Shown in pieces: positions 15,393 to 25,055 of a stretch of DNA of 64,000 bases (within the stretch, counting starts at the first letter, position 1; every line of letters begins with the position of its first letter). Origin of the DNA: Sphingomonas yantingensis (GTDB taxonomy: Bacteria > Pseudomonadota > Alphaproteobacteria > Sphingomonadales > Sphingomonadaceae). The notes under the pieces were generated by a model, which was not told where the DNA came from, made no database searches, and worked only from the letters and a program-made list of their open reading frames with translations. The translations under genes were made by a program, and so were the position numbers. The DNA lies in contig NZ_JACIJJ010000006.1 of the NCBI RefSeq assembly GCF_014199325.1, positions 1 through 64,000 of the forward strand, given 5' to 3'.

Positions 15393-16678
15393 TGCTCCTT
15401 GCCCTCCTGATCTTCGTCGCGACGATCACGCTCGTCATCTGGCAACCGAAGGGCCTCGGCATCGGGTGGAGCGCGATGGGCGGGGCGATCGTGGCGCTGC
15501 TCACGGGTGTCGTCACCCTGTCCGACGTGCCGGTAGTATGGGGCATCGTCTGGAACGCGACAGCCGCGTTCGTCGCGATCATCGTCATCAGCCTGCTGCT
15601 CGATGAGGCCGGGTTCTTCGAATGGGCGGCACTCCATGTCGCGCGCTGGGGCAGGGGGCATGGTCGCCGGCTATTCGTTCTGATCGTGCTGCTCGGCGCG
15701 GCGGTGTCCGCGCTGTTCGCCAACGACGGCGCGGCACTGATCCTGACGCCGATCGTCATCGCCATGCTGCGCGCGCTGGGGTTCAAGGACAAGGCGACGC
15801 TGGCCTTCGTCATGGCGGCCGGGTTCATCGCCGACACCGCCAGCCTGCCGCTGGTCGTGTCGAACCTCGTCAACATCGTGTCGGCCGACTTCTTCAAGAT
15901 CGGGTTCGGCGAATATGCGGCCGTGATGGTGCCGGTCGATCTAATGTCGATCGCGGCTACGCTGGGCGCGCTGCTCATATTCTTCCGACGTGATATCCCG
16001 CGAGATTACGATGTGACCGCGCTGCGTGCGCCCGGTGCCGCTATCCGTGACGCCGCGACCTTCCGCGCCGGATGGATCGTCCTTGCCCTGCTGCTCGCCG
16101 GCTTCTTCCTGCTCGAACCGCTCGGCGTGCCGGTCAGCGCCGTCGCCGCTGCCGGCGCGATCCTGCTGCTGGTGATCGCTGGGCGGGGCCATGTCATCCA
16201 GACAGGCAAGGTGCTGCGCGGCGCGCCGTGGCAGGTCGTCATATTTTCGCTCGGCATGTACCTGGTCGTTTATGGCCTGCGGAACGCCGGCCTGACCGAC
16301 CATCTGGCGGCGCTGCTCGACCGCACCGCACAAGGCGGCGTGTGGAGCGCAGCGCTGGGAACGGGCGTGATCGCGGCCGTCCTGTCGTCGGTAATGAACA
16401 ACATGCCAACCGTGCTGGTAGGCGCGCTGTCGATCGACGCCACGCATGCGACAGGGGCGGTCAAGGAAGCGATGATCTACGCCAACGTCATCGGCTGCGA
16501 TCTCGGCCCCAAGCTGACGCCGATCGGCTCACTCGCCACGCTGCTGTGGCTGCATGTCCTGGGGCAGAAGGGCGTTCGGATCGGGTGGGGCTATTATTTC
16601 CGGGTCGGGGTCACACTGACCGTACCGGTTCTGCTCATCACGCTTGCGGCGCTGGCGTCGAGGATCACGATCGGATGA
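15392..16678 (+). CDS. arsB: Arsenite efflux transporter
   Basis: 428 aa with about 11-12 membrane segments. Family signatures are [20 protein letters not shown] in the first half and [17 protein letters not shown] plus [22 protein letters not shown] in the second half, the two conserved loops of ArsB-type antiporters. It expels As(III) across the inner membrane. It overlaps both neighbours by a few bases. Confidence 0.95.
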   Translation: MLLALLIFVATITLVIWQPKGLGIGWSAMGGAIVALLTGVVTLSDVPVVWGIVWNATAAFVAIIVISLLLDEAGFFEWAALHVARWGRGHGRRLFVLIVLLGAAVSALFANDGAALILTPIVIAMLRALGFKDKATLAFVMAAGFIADTASLPLVVSNLVNIVSADFFKIGFGEYAAVMVPVDLMSIAATLGALLIFFRRDIPRDYDVTALRAPGAAIRDAATFRAGWIVLALLLAGFFLLEPLGVPVSAVAAAGAILLLVIAGRGHVIQTGKVLRGAPWQVVIFSLGMYLVVYGLRNAGLTDHLAALLDRTAQGGVWSAALGTGVIAAVLSSVMNNMPTVLVGALSIDATHATGAVKEAMIYANVIGCDLGPKLTPIGSLATLLWLHVLGQKGVRIGWGYYFRVGVTLTVPVLLITLAALASRITIG

Positions 16679-16998
16679 CGGCATTGATCTACATTGGCGC
16701 GGCGCTCGCGGAAATTGCTGGATGCTTTGCCTTCTGGGCCTGGCTCCGTATGGGAAAGTCGCCCGTGTGGCTGGCGCCCGGCATCGCTTCGCTGATCCTG
16801 TTCGCCTGGCTCCTGACTCGCGTAGACAGCGACGCGGCGGGCCGTGCCTATGCCGCCTATGGCGGCATCTACATCTGCGCCTCGCTACTCTGGCTATGGG
16901 GCGTCGAGGGCGTTCGGCCCGATCGATGGGACGTGGGCGGTGCGGTCCTGTGTCTTGTCGGAACCTGCGTCATCCTTCTTGGCCCGCGGGGGGCATGA
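16675..16998 (+). CDS. YnfA/UPF0060-family small membrane protein
   Basis: 107 aa with four membrane segments: residues 3-23, 30-48, 58-78 and 87-104. Features match the UPF0060 family: [17 protein letters not shown] and [22 protein letters not shown]. The family resembles small multidrug-resistance proteins; its transport role is not settled. It overlaps arsB by four bases and the following acetyltransferase, so it belongs to the ars operon. Confidence 0.92.
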   Translation: MTALIYIGAALAEIAGCFAFWAWLRMGKSPVWLAPGIASLILFAWLLTRVDSDAAGRAYAAYGGIYICASLLWLWGVEGVRPDRWDVGGAVLCLVGTCVILLGPRGA

Positions 16999-17429
16999 TG
17001 GAGCTGACTGCCACATCGCTTGGTCCCGATGAAATCGCCAAGCTGGCATCGTTCCTCGAAACCGCGAACCTGCCCAGCGCCGATCTCGCTGATCCCGGCC
17101 GCCTGTTCTTCCAGTTCGAGGCCGATAGCCTCGTGGGTTATGGCGGCCTGGAGGGTGGAGGGGCTGACCGCCTGCTTCGCTCGATCGTCGTACTCCCCGA
17201 TCGCCGGGGGCATGGCCTCGGGCGGGCATTGGTCGCCACCCTCGAAAGACAGGCGCGCAACCTCGGAGTGGAACGCCTGCATCTGCTGACGACGACGGCC
17301 GCGCCGTTTTTCCGAACGCTCGGCTATGCCGACGCCGATCGCGGCGCTGCTCCTCCGGCCGTCGCCGCATCGCGCGAGTTTACCGCGCTCTGCCCCGCAT
17401 CGGCCGCCTATCTCATGAAAGCCATCTGA
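16995..17429 (+). CDS. arsN2: GNAT acetyltransferase, ArsN2-like
   Basis: 144 aa GNAT fold. The acetyl-CoA loop is seen in [20 protein letters not shown], and later strands read [22 protein letters not shown]. GNATs in this place are called ArsN2. ArsN1 homologues acetylate phosphinothricin-like arsenicals, but the ArsN2 substrate is less certain. It overlaps ynfA and arsH by a few bases. Two adjacent ATGs (16995, 16998) are possible starts. Confidence 0.85.
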   Translation: MMELTATSLGPDEIAKLASFLETANLPSADLADPGRLFFQFEADSLVGYGGLEGGGADRLLRSIVVLPDRRGHGLGRALVATLERQARNLGVERLHLLTTTAAPFFRTLGYADADRGAAPPAVAASREFTALCPASAAYLMKAI

Positions 17430-18181
17430 TGCCGCTCCGCACCCTCACTGAACCCGATACCCTGCCAGCGCTCGATCCGGCCTATGCCGTTCAGCGGCCG
17501 GCGCTGGGGCTCGGCCCGCTAGAACCCGCGCCGCGCATCCTCCTCCTCTATGGATCACTCCGCGAGCGATCCTATTCCCGCCTGTGCGTTGAGGAAGCGG
17601 CGCGGTTGCTCCGGTTCTTCGGCTGCGAGATACGCATCTTCGACCCGTCCACCCTGCCGCTGCCCGATCAACATGCCGGCGACGATCATCCGGCCGTCCA
17701 TGAGCTGCGCGAGCTGTCTTTATGGTCGGAAGGTCAGGTGTGGTGCAGCCCGGAACGTCACGGTCAGATCACCGGCATCATGAAGCTGCAAATCGATCAT
17801 CTGCCGCTGTCGATGGGCGGGATGCGCCCGACACAGGGGCGCACGCTCGCGGTCATGCAGGTGTCGGCCGGATCGCAGTCGTTCAACAGCGTCAACACCC
17901 TGCGCGTGCTGGGTCGCTGGATGCGAATGGTGACGATCCCGAACCAGTCGAGCGTCGCCAAGGCGTTCAACGAGTTCGATGACGCCGGGCGCATGAAGCC
18001 GTCCAGTTACTATGACCGGATCGTGGACGTGATGGAGGAGCTGGTCCGCTTTACGGTGCTGCTGCGTCCGCACACCGAACATCTCGTCGATCGCTACTCG
18101 GAAAGGAAAGAGGCCGGCATACCGATCGACGCAACGACTGATCTGTCGAGCATCGCGACCGAAGCACAGCGCTCGTCCTGA
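17429..18181 (+). CDS. arsH: Organoarsenical oxidase ArsH
   Basis: 250 aa NADPH-dependent flavodoxin-fold protein. The FMN-binding loop is [40 protein letters not shown] sequence follows, and [20 protein letters not shown] is the hallmark of ArsH. It oxidises trivalent organoarsenicals to less toxic pentavalent forms. It is the last gene of the ars operon. Confidence 0.95.
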   Translation: MPLRTLTEPDTLPALDPAYAVQRPALGLGPLEPAPRILLLYGSLRERSYSRLCVEEAARLLRFFGCEIRIFDPSTLPLPDQHAGDDHPAVHELRELSLWSEGQVWCSPERHGQITGIMKLQIDHLPLSMGGMRPTQGRTLAVMQVSAGSQSFNSVNTLRVLGRWMRMVTIPNQSSVAKAFNEFDDAGRMKPSSYYDRIVDVMEELVRFTVLLRPHTEHLVDRYSERKEAGIPIDATTDLSSIATEAQRSS

Positions 18182-18246
18182 CGTGTCATAGGCATGTCGC
18201 GGGACGATCATAGCCGCATCGGCCACGTCATGGCACAAACCCGAAT

Positions 18247-18819
18247 ATGATCGATCCGGAAACACAATCACGGGGCCGCCCGGGACTACTTGCCATTGCA
18301 GACGTGTTCGCCCGCTACGGCAATTTCACGCTGGGCGGCGGTAGCGCGACGGTGGGCACGCTGCATCGCGAGCTGCTGGATCGGCGACGCTGGATCGATG
18401 CCGATGCCTTTACGCTGTGCTTCAGCCTCGCTCGCCTGACACCTGGCACCAACGTCCTGGCCTTCTGCACTGGCATCGGATGGCTGCTGCGCGGCTATCC
18501 CGGCGCGATCGTGGCGCTGCTCGCCGCCTCCGTCCCCTGCACCCTGATCGTCGTTGTCGCGAGCGCGCTGTTCACCGAGGCGGAGGGCAACGGCCTGGCG
18601 CAGGCGGCGATCCACGGCGCGATCGCCGCGGCCGTGGCGATCACCGTCAAGACGTGCTGGACGATCGCGCACCCGCACTATCGACCCGGATCGCGGCTGC
18701 GGGTCGTCGCCATCGCGACGGCTGCATTCCTGCTCTACGTCGTGGCGGGCATCCCCGCGATCGAGGTGCTGCTGGGCGCGGCCGTGCTGGGCGCGATCCT
18801 GCCCCCGGTCCGCGCATGA
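18247..18819 (+). CDS. chrA: Chromate transporter, N-terminal-type (CHR) domain
   Basis: 190 aa with about five membrane segments. The CHR motif is seen in FARYGNFTLGGGSATVGTLHREL and LARLTPGTNVLAFCTGIGWLL. Short-chain chromate transporters work as paired CHR half-proteins. The partner (18816-18986) is truncated, so chromate efflux is probably lost. The start ATG at 18247 lies 65 bp after arsH and may share its transcript. Confidence 0.85.
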   Translation: MIDPETQSRGRPGLLAIADVFARYGNFTLGGGSATVGTLHRELLDRRRWIDADAFTLCFSLARLTPGTNVLAFCTGIGWLLRGYPGAIVALLAASVPCTLIVVVASALFTEAEGNGLAQAAIHGAIAAAVAITVKTCWTIAHPHYRPGSRLRVVAIATAAFLLYVVAGIPAIEVLLGAAVLGAILPPVRA

Positions 18820-18986
18820 ACATCGTCCTGCTCTATCTGATCCTGCTCAAGGCGACGTGCACAGCGTTCGCCGGGCTCGCCTCGCTGCCGGTCGTCCAGG
18901 ACTCGCTCGTCGCCCATCATCACGTCCTGACCGACAAGCAGCTCAACGAAGCCTCGGCGATCGGTGCCGTTCCCCTCTTTCACTAG
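18816..18986 (+). pseudogene. Second chromate-transporter half, truncated
   Basis: The first 50 residues read like the N-terminus of the partner CHR domain (LLKATCTAFAGLASLPVVQDSLV, LTDKQLNEASAIG). After about 18968 the sequence leaves the family and stops at 18984-18986. The intact half would be about 170-190 aa. It overlaps the first half by four bases, as in intact pairs. The break coincides with the start of the TauE gene, so a deletion joined the two. Confidence 0.85.
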
Positions 18987-18994
18987 GCTATCCG

Positions 18995-19735
18995 TTGGAC
19001 ACCTACACCCTGCTCGCAATCTGCGCCCTGCTCGGGCTGGGCGCTCTGCTCTATACCTCGGTCGGGCACGCCGGGGCGTCGGCCTACATCGCCATCATGG
19101 CGCTGTTCGGCCTCGCTCCGGCGACGATCCGACCGGCTGCGCTGGTCATGAACATCATGGTCGCCTCATTCACCTCGTGGCGGTTCATCCGCGCCGGCCA
19201 GTTCGACGGGCGACGCCTGCTCCCCTTTCTGCTCGGGTCGCTACCGCTCGCCTTCCTTGGTGGTCGCATCACCTTGCCGGGCGCAACCTACCGGCCGCTG
19301 ATCGGCATCGTTCTCCTGGTCGCCGGCGTGCGACTGCTCTGGCCGCGACAGATGAAACGACAGGACGAAATCACGACACCGCCGCCTGCTGCCGGGGTCG
19401 CGAGCGGCGCCGCGATCGGGCTGCTCTCCGGCCTGACTGGCACTGGGGGCGGCATCTTCCTGAGCCCGCTGCTCATCATGGCGGGCTGGTCGAGCGCGCG
19501 GATGGCGAGCGGCATCGCGGCTGTATTCATTCTGGCGAACTCGATTGCCGGCCTTGCCGGCAATCTGTCGAGCGTCGGCCATCTGCCGCCCGAATTGCCC
19601 TGGTTCATGCTGTCGGTGGCGATCGGCGCGGTGATCGGGACATCGCTGGGCGTGGCAAGTCTACCCGCACAACGTCTTCTTCAGGCCTTGGGTATCGTGC
19701 TGCTGGTCGCGGCGGGGAAGCTAATCCTGACCTGA
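18995..19735 (+). CDS. TauE/SafE-family anion exporter
   Basis: About 246 aa from a TTG at 18995; the upstream frame is broken chrA. There are seven to eight membrane segments, with the duplicated TSUP motifs SVGHAGASAYIAIMAL and LSGLTGTGGGIFLSPLLIM. The family moves sulfite, sulfoacetate or related anions. It lies beside the sulfite-oxidation genes, so sulfite export is plausible. Because its 5' end abuts a deletion junction, a few N-terminal residues may be missing. Confidence 0.8.
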   Translation: MDTYTLLAICALLGLGALLYTSVGHAGASAYIAIMALFGLAPATIRPAALVMNIMVASFTSWRFIRAGQFDGRRLLPFLLGSLPLAFLGGRITLPGATYRPLIGIVLLVAGVRLLWPRQMKRQDEITTPPPAAGVASGAAIGLLSGLTGTGGGIFLSPLLIMAGWSSARMASGIAAVFILANSIAGLAGNLSSVGHLPPELPWFMLSVAIGAVIGTSLGVASLPAQRLLQALGIVLLVAAGKLILT

Positions 19736-19789
19736 TCGCGTCGTACAGACTTGCTTGCAGCGCCGGCAGGGCTCCGGTTTCCGAATATT

Positions 19790-19817
19790 GGTGTCACAAC
19801 CGAACGGTTGTGACACC
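19790..19817. repeat. 28-bp perfect palindrome at the right edge of the metal/arsenic module
   Basis: Arms GGTGTCACAACCG and CGGTTGTGACACC around AA. It is the near-twin of the palindrome at 10697-10724. The two bracket the segment from merR to tauE. This could be a recombination or resolution site, or the footprint of a palindromic repeat family. Confidence 0.8.
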
Positions 19818-19998
19818 TGGCATACATCCGCTCGCTGCTGCTCTGACCCAACTTCGGCCATTCGTGGCCTCGCTTCGGCTCCCCAACTTCTGCCATTCAT
19901 TCATGTCGGCAGGAGGACAGCCGCTGAGCCTCGACCTCCCCGATTCTGTTCGGCTTTCCCAAAAACGATGGTATTTCGGGATTATGGAAGTAGATCGG

Positions 19999-20481
19999 TT
20001 AGCCGGTTCCACCTGAGACATCAGGAGCCACTTTGGGGTCCGGGTCCTGCGCCTTGCCGGTCGCGGGTGCCACCTTCTGGCTCGGCATAGCGGTGAGATA
20101 AGCAACGATCGCATCGACGTCCTTCTCGGCCACTGGCGCCTTATACACCTCACGCATCTTGGTGACGGTCGCCTTCCACTGATCCGCCGATAGCGCAGGC
20201 TGGGTCAGCGCCATGCTGGCTGAGTGGCACGAGGTGCAATTGGCATTGATGACGTCGGCGTGCGGACCGTCGGGGTAGGTCGCGTCGTCGGCCGGCAGGT
20301 CGACGCTGGTCGAGGCAAGCGAGAAGCCGCGCGCTGACACGCTGGCGGCCGGTGCCGGCTCAGACATCTCGGAGATCGGAACGGGCGCCTTGCGGCTGCT
20401 CGGCGCGCCGATCGAGACGAGGATGATGCCGGTCAGGCCGATCAGGCCAGCAGCCATCATGCCGGGAGACGGAGTCTTCAT
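19999..20481 (-). CDS. c-type cytochrome, electron acceptor of the sulfite dehydrogenase
   Basis: 160 aa. An N-terminal membrane or signal segment (residues 8-25) is followed by one heme site CTSCH and a distal Met candidate in TAMPSQK. The C-terminus is a Pro/Lys-rich tail. It begins 15 bp after the molybdoenzyme gene in the same direction, the arrangement of SorB beside SorA. It would accept electrons from sulfite oxidation in the periplasm. Confidence 0.88.
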   Translation of the reverse strand: MKTPSPGMMAAGLIGLTGIILVSIGAPSSRKAPVPISEMSEPAPAASVSARGFSLASTSVDLPADDATYPDGPHADVINANCTSCHSASMALTQPALSADQWKATVTKMREVYKAPVAEKDVDAIVAYLTAMPSQKVAPATGKAQDPDPKVAPDVSGGTG

Positions 20482-20495
20482 GATTTGCTCGCTCC

Positions 20496-21731
20496 TCAGG
20501 CCGCGATGATGGTGGTGGTTTCAATGTTGCCGCGCATGAACCCGCCGGGATTCCAGATCGGCTTCATCGGCTGAGCGACACCGTTGGTGTTCCAGCAGCG
20601 CACCATGATGGGGTTAGGCCCGCGTCTCAGCGGCACCCGCCCGTCCCAGCGCCGGAAGCTGTACCTGCCCTCGTCCGCTCCGAGCGTCGTCCTGTACCAG
20701 GTGCGGCCACCGTCCGACGACACATCGACCTTGGCGACGTCGCAATCGCCGCCCATTGCGATGCCGCCGACCGGGATCGACGCTTCATAGGCGATCGCCT
20801 GACCATCGGGCAGGCTGGTCATCCAGCTACGCGGGATCATGCGATTGATCGGTACGGTCGGGAAGTCCTTGGCACCGGGGGCGACATTCGCGCCGGGTGT
20901 CGCGGGGATCTTGTAGGCCTTGGCCATCCAATACTGGTCGTCAGGGCCGGGCAGTACCTCGATCGCGTTCAGCATCTTGACCCAATAGGTCGAGTACCAG
21001 CCCGGCACGATCAGCCGGCAGGGAAAGCCGTTGAGGAGCGGCAGTTGCTCGCCGTTCATGCCGAAGGCGATCATGACCTCGCCGTCGCGGGCATGGTCGA
21101 TGTCGAGTGCCTTCTCGAAGTCAGGAGCGCCCGCCACGACCGGCTGATCGAGAGCGCCGAAGCGCACCTGCACCGCGCCTGCCTTGACCCCGGCGAGGTC
21201 GAGCACGTCGCGCAGGCGAACGCCGAGCCACTTGGCGTTGCCCATCGCGCCATTGCCCCATTGCGCGCCGGCGACGCGCGGCTGGAATAGCCCGCGACTG
21301 TTGCCCGAGCACTGATTGACCGCCGCCATTTCGACCCGTGGAAGGCGCAGCAGCTGAGCGAGGCTGATCGACAGCGGCCGGTTGACGTGGCCGAAGACGT
21401 TGAGGCGGAAAGTCTCGACATCGATCGAGGTCGGGATATCGGCCCAGTGCCAGCGGACGAAGAACTGGTCGTTGGGCGTGAACACCGACTTGTCGAAGAC
21501 CTCCATCGGCGTCTCCAGCAAGGGTGGATGGACACGCTGGAGGATCATGCTGCCCTTGCCGGGAAAGGCGCTGGTCATCGGCCGTTCGGCATTGCCGCCA
21601 GGCAGCTTCAGGTCGACGAGCTGCTGTGCCAGCGCAGGTGCTGCGGCAAGGCCGGCGCTGCCGAGCGCGGCATGCCTAAGAAAGCGGCGACGGCTGGTCT
21701 CACTCGCCAGCCCGGCGTCGAAATTGTCCAT
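20496..21731 (-). CDS. SorA-like sulfite dehydrogenase, molybdopterin subunit
   Basis: 411 aa. A Tat signal (SRRRFLRHAALGSAGLAAAPALA with the twin arginines) exports the folded protein. The sulfite-oxidase fold follows, with the Mo-ligating Cys in NQCSGNSRG, then GAMGNAKWLGVRLRDVL and LIVPGWYSTYWVKML. A C-terminal Ig-like dimerisation domain is also present. It oxidises sulfite to sulfate in the periplasm with the adjacent cytochrome. The start at 21731 has AGGAGA upstream. It is part of the operon lysR-TDT-sorA-cytochrome. Confidence 0.9.
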   Translation of the reverse strand: MDNFDAGLASETSRRRFLRHAALGSAGLAAAPALAQQLVDLKLPGGNAERPMTSAFPGKGSMILQRVHPPLLETPMEVFDKSVFTPNDQFFVRWHWADIPTSIDVETFRLNVFGHVNRPLSISLAQLLRLPRVEMAAVNQCSGNSRGLFQPRVAGAQWGNGAMGNAKWLGVRLRDVLDLAGVKAGAVQVRFGALDQPVVAGAPDFEKALDIDHARDGEVMIAFGMNGEQLPLLNGFPCRLIVPGWYSTYWVKMLNAIEVLPGPDDQYWMAKAYKIPATPGANVAPGAKDFPTVPINRMIPRSWMTSLPDGQAIAYEASIPVGGIAMGGDCDVAKVDVSSDGGRTWYRTTLGADEGRYSFRRWDGRVPLRRGPNPIMVRCWNTNGVAQPMKPIWNPGGFMRGNIETTTIIAA

Positions 21732-21820
21732 GACAAGGCTCTCCTGTGGCCAGCCACGCTGGCGGATCGAAGGGGCGTTCTGCAAGTGATCGAACCGACT
21801 GATCCGATCACCACGGCGGA

Positions 21821-22972
21821 TCAGTTCGGGGTGGCGATGCAGGGCGAGACGAACAGGTTGCCCCGCCATGCGCCAGCCAGCGTCTTGGCACCGACCAGCA
21901 GCCACATCGCCGCAAGCGCGACTGTCAGCACCGTGCCAGCTATGCCGAAGAAGCCGAGGTTCAGCGTCGTGCCGAGGCGGAAGGTGGCGACGGTGTAGAC
22001 GCCGAGCGGAAAGGTATAGCCCCACCAGCCCAGGTTGAACGGCACACCAGCGCGCCAGTAGCGGATGGTGATAAGCGTCGCGAGCGCCAGCCACCACAGG
22101 CCGAAACCCCACAGGCAGAGCCCGGCGACAACGCCGATCCCCTGCGCGACGGTGCCGACGCCGGCTAGCCGGTGCGCGGTGAGGATCGCCGGCGCATCCG
22201 CGCCGAGCACCAGCATGCCCAGAGCACCCGTGCCGATCGGCCCCAGCGCCAGCCAGGAGGATGCCGCCATGCTTTCATGCGGCAACTTGTGGAGTGCCAT
22301 GCGCAGGATGAGGATGGCGAGGATGCCAAACGCGACCGGCACTGAATAGGCCCACAGCACATAGGAGGTCGCAAGCGTGACTAGCTGCGCGTGGGGATCG
22401 GCCAGATGCGGCGCGAGCAGCCCGCCGCTGGCACCCGCCACTTCGGCAGCGACGACCGGCAGCAGCCATACCGCGGTCATGCCGTCCAGGCTATGCTCGT
22501 GGCGGGTGAACATCAGGTACGGGATCAGCACGCCGCAGACGAGCGACATGGCGACGTCGATCCACCACAAGACCTGCGCGACCGGTACGATGCCATTCCC
22601 GAACCGCGCGATGCCGAAGGCGAGGCAGCCGTTGATGATTGTCGCCAGCCCCATCGGGATGGTCCCGATGAACATTGACACGGTGTTGTGCCCGAAGATG
22701 CGCCGCGCCTCATGCCCGAACATCACCCAGCGCGCGCCATAGAGGCCGGCGAACAGCGCGAAGAGTGCGATGTTGAAGAACCACAACACCTCGCCGAATG
22801 GCTTCAGCGAGGGTCCAATGCCGGGTACCTGCGGCAGTGCGAGCGCGAGGATGCCCGTGCCCATCGTCGCGGCGAACCAGTTGGGCGTGAACTGGCGGAT
22901 CATCTCGCGGGGGTGATCGAGCCGGCTGAGCGGCTTGAGGCCGCTCAGAACGGAGTGCGTGTCGGCAGTCAT
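21821..22972 (-). CDS. TDT-family (TehA/SLAC1-like) transporter
   Basis: 383 aa with ten predicted membrane segments. The opening FTPNWFAATMGTGILALAL and the later LGWWGYTFPLGVYTVATFRLG are signatures of the tellurite-resistance/dicarboxylate transporter family, which includes fungal sulfite pump Ssu1. Next to sulfite dehydrogenase, sulfite export is the natural guess. Its start overlaps the lysR stop (ATGA). Confidence 0.85.
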   Translation of the reverse strand: MTADTHSVLSGLKPLSRLDHPREMIRQFTPNWFAATMGTGILALALPQVPGIGPSLKPFGEVLWFFNIALFALFAGLYGARWVMFGHEARRIFGHNTVSMFIGTIPMGLATIINGCLAFGIARFGNGIVPVAQVLWWIDVAMSLVCGVLIPYLMFTRHEHSLDGMTAVWLLPVVAAEVAGASGGLLAPHLADPHAQLVTLATSYVLWAYSVPVAFGILAILILRMALHKLPHESMAASSWLALGPIGTGALGMLVLGADAPAILTAHRLAGVGTVAQGIGVVAGLCLWGFGLWWLALATLITIRYWRAGVPFNLGWWGYTFPLGVYTVATFRLGTTLNLGFFGIAGTVLTVALAAMWLLVGAKTLAGAWRGNLFVSPCIATPN

Positions 22973-23841
22973 GCGACCTGCTCCTTGATGAGGTCCGTCA
23001 GCGCGTCGGCCGCGCGGGTGCGATAGCGTTCCTTGTGGCGCAGCGCGTGAAAGGCGCGGTCGGGCAGCCCGAGCGGCAGCTCGACAAGGTCACCGGCCTT
23101 GAGCGCACGAGCTACGACCAATCGCGACAAGACGGCAACGCCGGCACCGGCCTCGACCGCGGTACGCACCGCCTCGTTGGACGGCAGCGTCATCGCTATC
23201 GTCAGCTGGGCCGGATCAAACCCGCGCGTTCGCAGCACGTCCTCGAAGGTCGAGCGCGTACCGGATCCCAGCTCACGGACGATCCAGCGTTCAGTGCGCA
23301 GCCAGGCCTCGTCGACACGTTCGGCGTCCTCGCGGCCGACCAGCACCATCGGATCACGCCCGACAGTCCAGTGGGCGAGTGCCGGTTCGTCCACCTCGCC
23401 CTCGACAAAGCCGAGTTCCGCCGCGCCGCTCAGGACCTGCGCTGCCGCACCTTCGGTGTTGTCGATCGCGAGCTCAACCGCGATCTGCGGGTGGCGTTCG
23501 TGGAAGGCGGCGAGCTTTGCCGGCAACCAGTAGCTCGCGATCGTCTGGCTGGCGACGATCCGCAATGAACCACGGGCAAGCCCGGCATAGTCCGCCAGCA
23601 TCGTCTCGGCATGCGCTGCCCGCCCCAGCACCGCGCGCGCTTCCTCCAGAAAGCCGCGGCCTGCTTCGGTCAGCTGGATGCCACGCCCGACGCGGTGAAA
23701 CAGAGGAACCCCGTAGCGCGCTTCGAGGGCAGCAATCGCGCCGGAGGCAGCAGACTGCGTGACGTTCAGCACCTCCGCTGCCTTGGTGACGTGTTCGCGC
23801 TCCGCGACACCGACGAATATTCTGAGCTGCTCCAGGGTCAT
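22969..23841 (-). CDS. LysR-family regulator
   Basis: 290 aa. The HTH at residues 1-60 reads MTLEQLRIFVGVAEREHVTKAAEVLNVTQSAAS-like sequence, and the effector-binding domain follows (LRIVASQTIASYWLPAKL, LGFVEGEVDEP). It is the first gene of the minus-strand sulfite operon and divergent from the second sulfite oxidase at 23988, so it probably controls both. The inducer is unknown; sulfite or a reduced-sulfur compound is likely. The start at 23841 matches the family. Confidence 0.88.
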   Translation of the reverse strand: MTLEQLRIFVGVAEREHVTKAAEVLNVTQSAASGAIAALEARYGVPLFHRVGRGIQLTEAGRGFLEEARAVLGRAAHAETMLADYAGLARGSLRIVASQTIASYWLPAKLAAFHERHPQIAVELAIDNTEGAAAQVLSGAAELGFVEGEVDEPALAHWTVGRDPMVLVGREDAERVDEAWLRTERWIVRELGSGTRSTFEDVLRTRGFDPAQLTIAMTLPSNEAVRTAVEAGAGVAVLSRLVVARALKAGDLVELPLGLPDRAFHALRHKERYRTRAADALTDLIKEQVA

Positions 23842-23987
23842 GCAGCTTATATCGCGCAATCTGATCGATACGACCAACCGTTTGATCTGCTCATTCCAAT
23901 CTGGATATCGGAACGATCGGCAGCCTTTCGTCTGTGATGGTCTTGAAGACTTGAAGCGATCCGCGCGCTTGCGGCGTTTGTTCGTCC

Positions 23988-25055
23988 ATGACCGATATGA
24001 TCGAGCGCAAATCCGATCCCTACAACGCCGAGCCGACGCCCAGTGCGTTGATCGAGCGGTTCCTGACGCCGCAGGCGCTGTTCTACGTGCGCAGCCACGG
24101 GCCAGTGCCGGATCTGCCCGCCAATCATCGGATCGAGGTGAGCGGGACGGGCATGGCGAGCCGCTCTTTCTCGGTAGAGGAACTGAAAGCTACGTTTTCC
24201 ACGCACTCGGTGACAGCCGTGCTCCAATGCGCGGGTAACCGGCGCACGGACCTCCAGCAGGTCGGCAAGACGTCGGGCGATCCTTGGGATGTCGGCGCGA
24301 TTGGCAATGCGGAGTGGACCGGCGTACGCCTGGCCGATGTGCTCGATGCAGTTGGCGCGCCTGATGCGTCCAACCTGTTCGTGGCGTTCACCGGCGCCGA
24401 CGAGGTGGACGTGGAGGGCGAAGAAGCCTTGTTCGGGGTCTCGATCGCCATGGACAAGGCGCGGCAACCCGACGTCCTCATTGCCTGGGCGATGAACGGC
24501 GAGCCGCTGACGCCCGAACATGGCGCCCCGCTCCGCATGGTGGTGCCGGGCTATGCAGGCGTGCGCAGCGCCAAATGGCTGACACGGATCGAGGTGCGAG
24601 ACACGCCTTCCGACGCACCGATCCAGGCGCACGACTACAAGCTGTTTCCCGCCGATGTGACGAGCGACACCGTCGACTGGAGCCAGGGTCTGACGATCAA
24701 CGCCATGCCGCTCAACGCCGCGATCTGCGTGCCCGGCTCTGGCGAAAGCCTGCCGGCCGGGGAGGTGCGGATCGAGGGCTATGCCATCGCCTATGATCGC
24801 CGCGTCTCTCGGGTCGAAGTGTCGGTAAACGGTGGTCGCGAGTGGCAACAGGCGACGTTCGCCGATGATCCGGAGACGCACTGGGGTTGGCGGCGCTGGA
24901 CCCTCGACGCCACGCTTGCCAAAGGTCGCCAGCACCTTGTCGTGCGCGCCTTCGACGGGGCTGGACAGGGACAGCCCGAACGGCCGGACACGATGTGGAA
25001 CTTCGCCGGATATCTGTGCACCGCCTGGCATCACGTCCACGTGCTGGTCGAATGA
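23988..25055 (+). CDS. Sulfite oxidase-like molybdoenzyme, cytoplasmic type
   Basis: 355 aa with no signal peptide. The Mo ligand Cys lies in VLQCAGNRR, with AIGNAEWTGVRLADVLDAVG and VVPGYAGVRSAKWLTRIEV after it, and a C-terminal dimerisation domain with EVSVNGGREWQQA. The residues match eukaryotic-type sulfite oxidase more closely than the SorA at 20496. No heme domain is present. It lies divergent from lysR and overlaps mgtC by four bases. Two different sulfite oxidases in one locus suggest detoxification in two compartments. Confidence 0.9.
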   Translation: MTDMIERKSDPYNAEPTPSALIERFLTPQALFYVRSHGPVPDLPANHRIEVSGTGMASRSFSVEELKATFSTHSVTAVLQCAGNRRTDLQQVGKTSGDPWDVGAIGNAEWTGVRLADVLDAVGAPDASNLFVAFTGADEVDVEGEEALFGVSIAMDKARQPDVLIAWAMNGEPLTPEHGAPLRMVVPGYAGVRSAKWLTRIEVRDTPSDAPIQAHDYKLFPADVTSDTVDWSQGLTINAMPLNAAICVPGSGESLPAGEVRIEGYAIAYDRRVSRVEVSVNGGREWQQATFADDPETHWGWRRWTLDATLAKGRQHLVVRAFDGAGQGQPERPDTMWNFAGYLCTAWHHVHVLVE

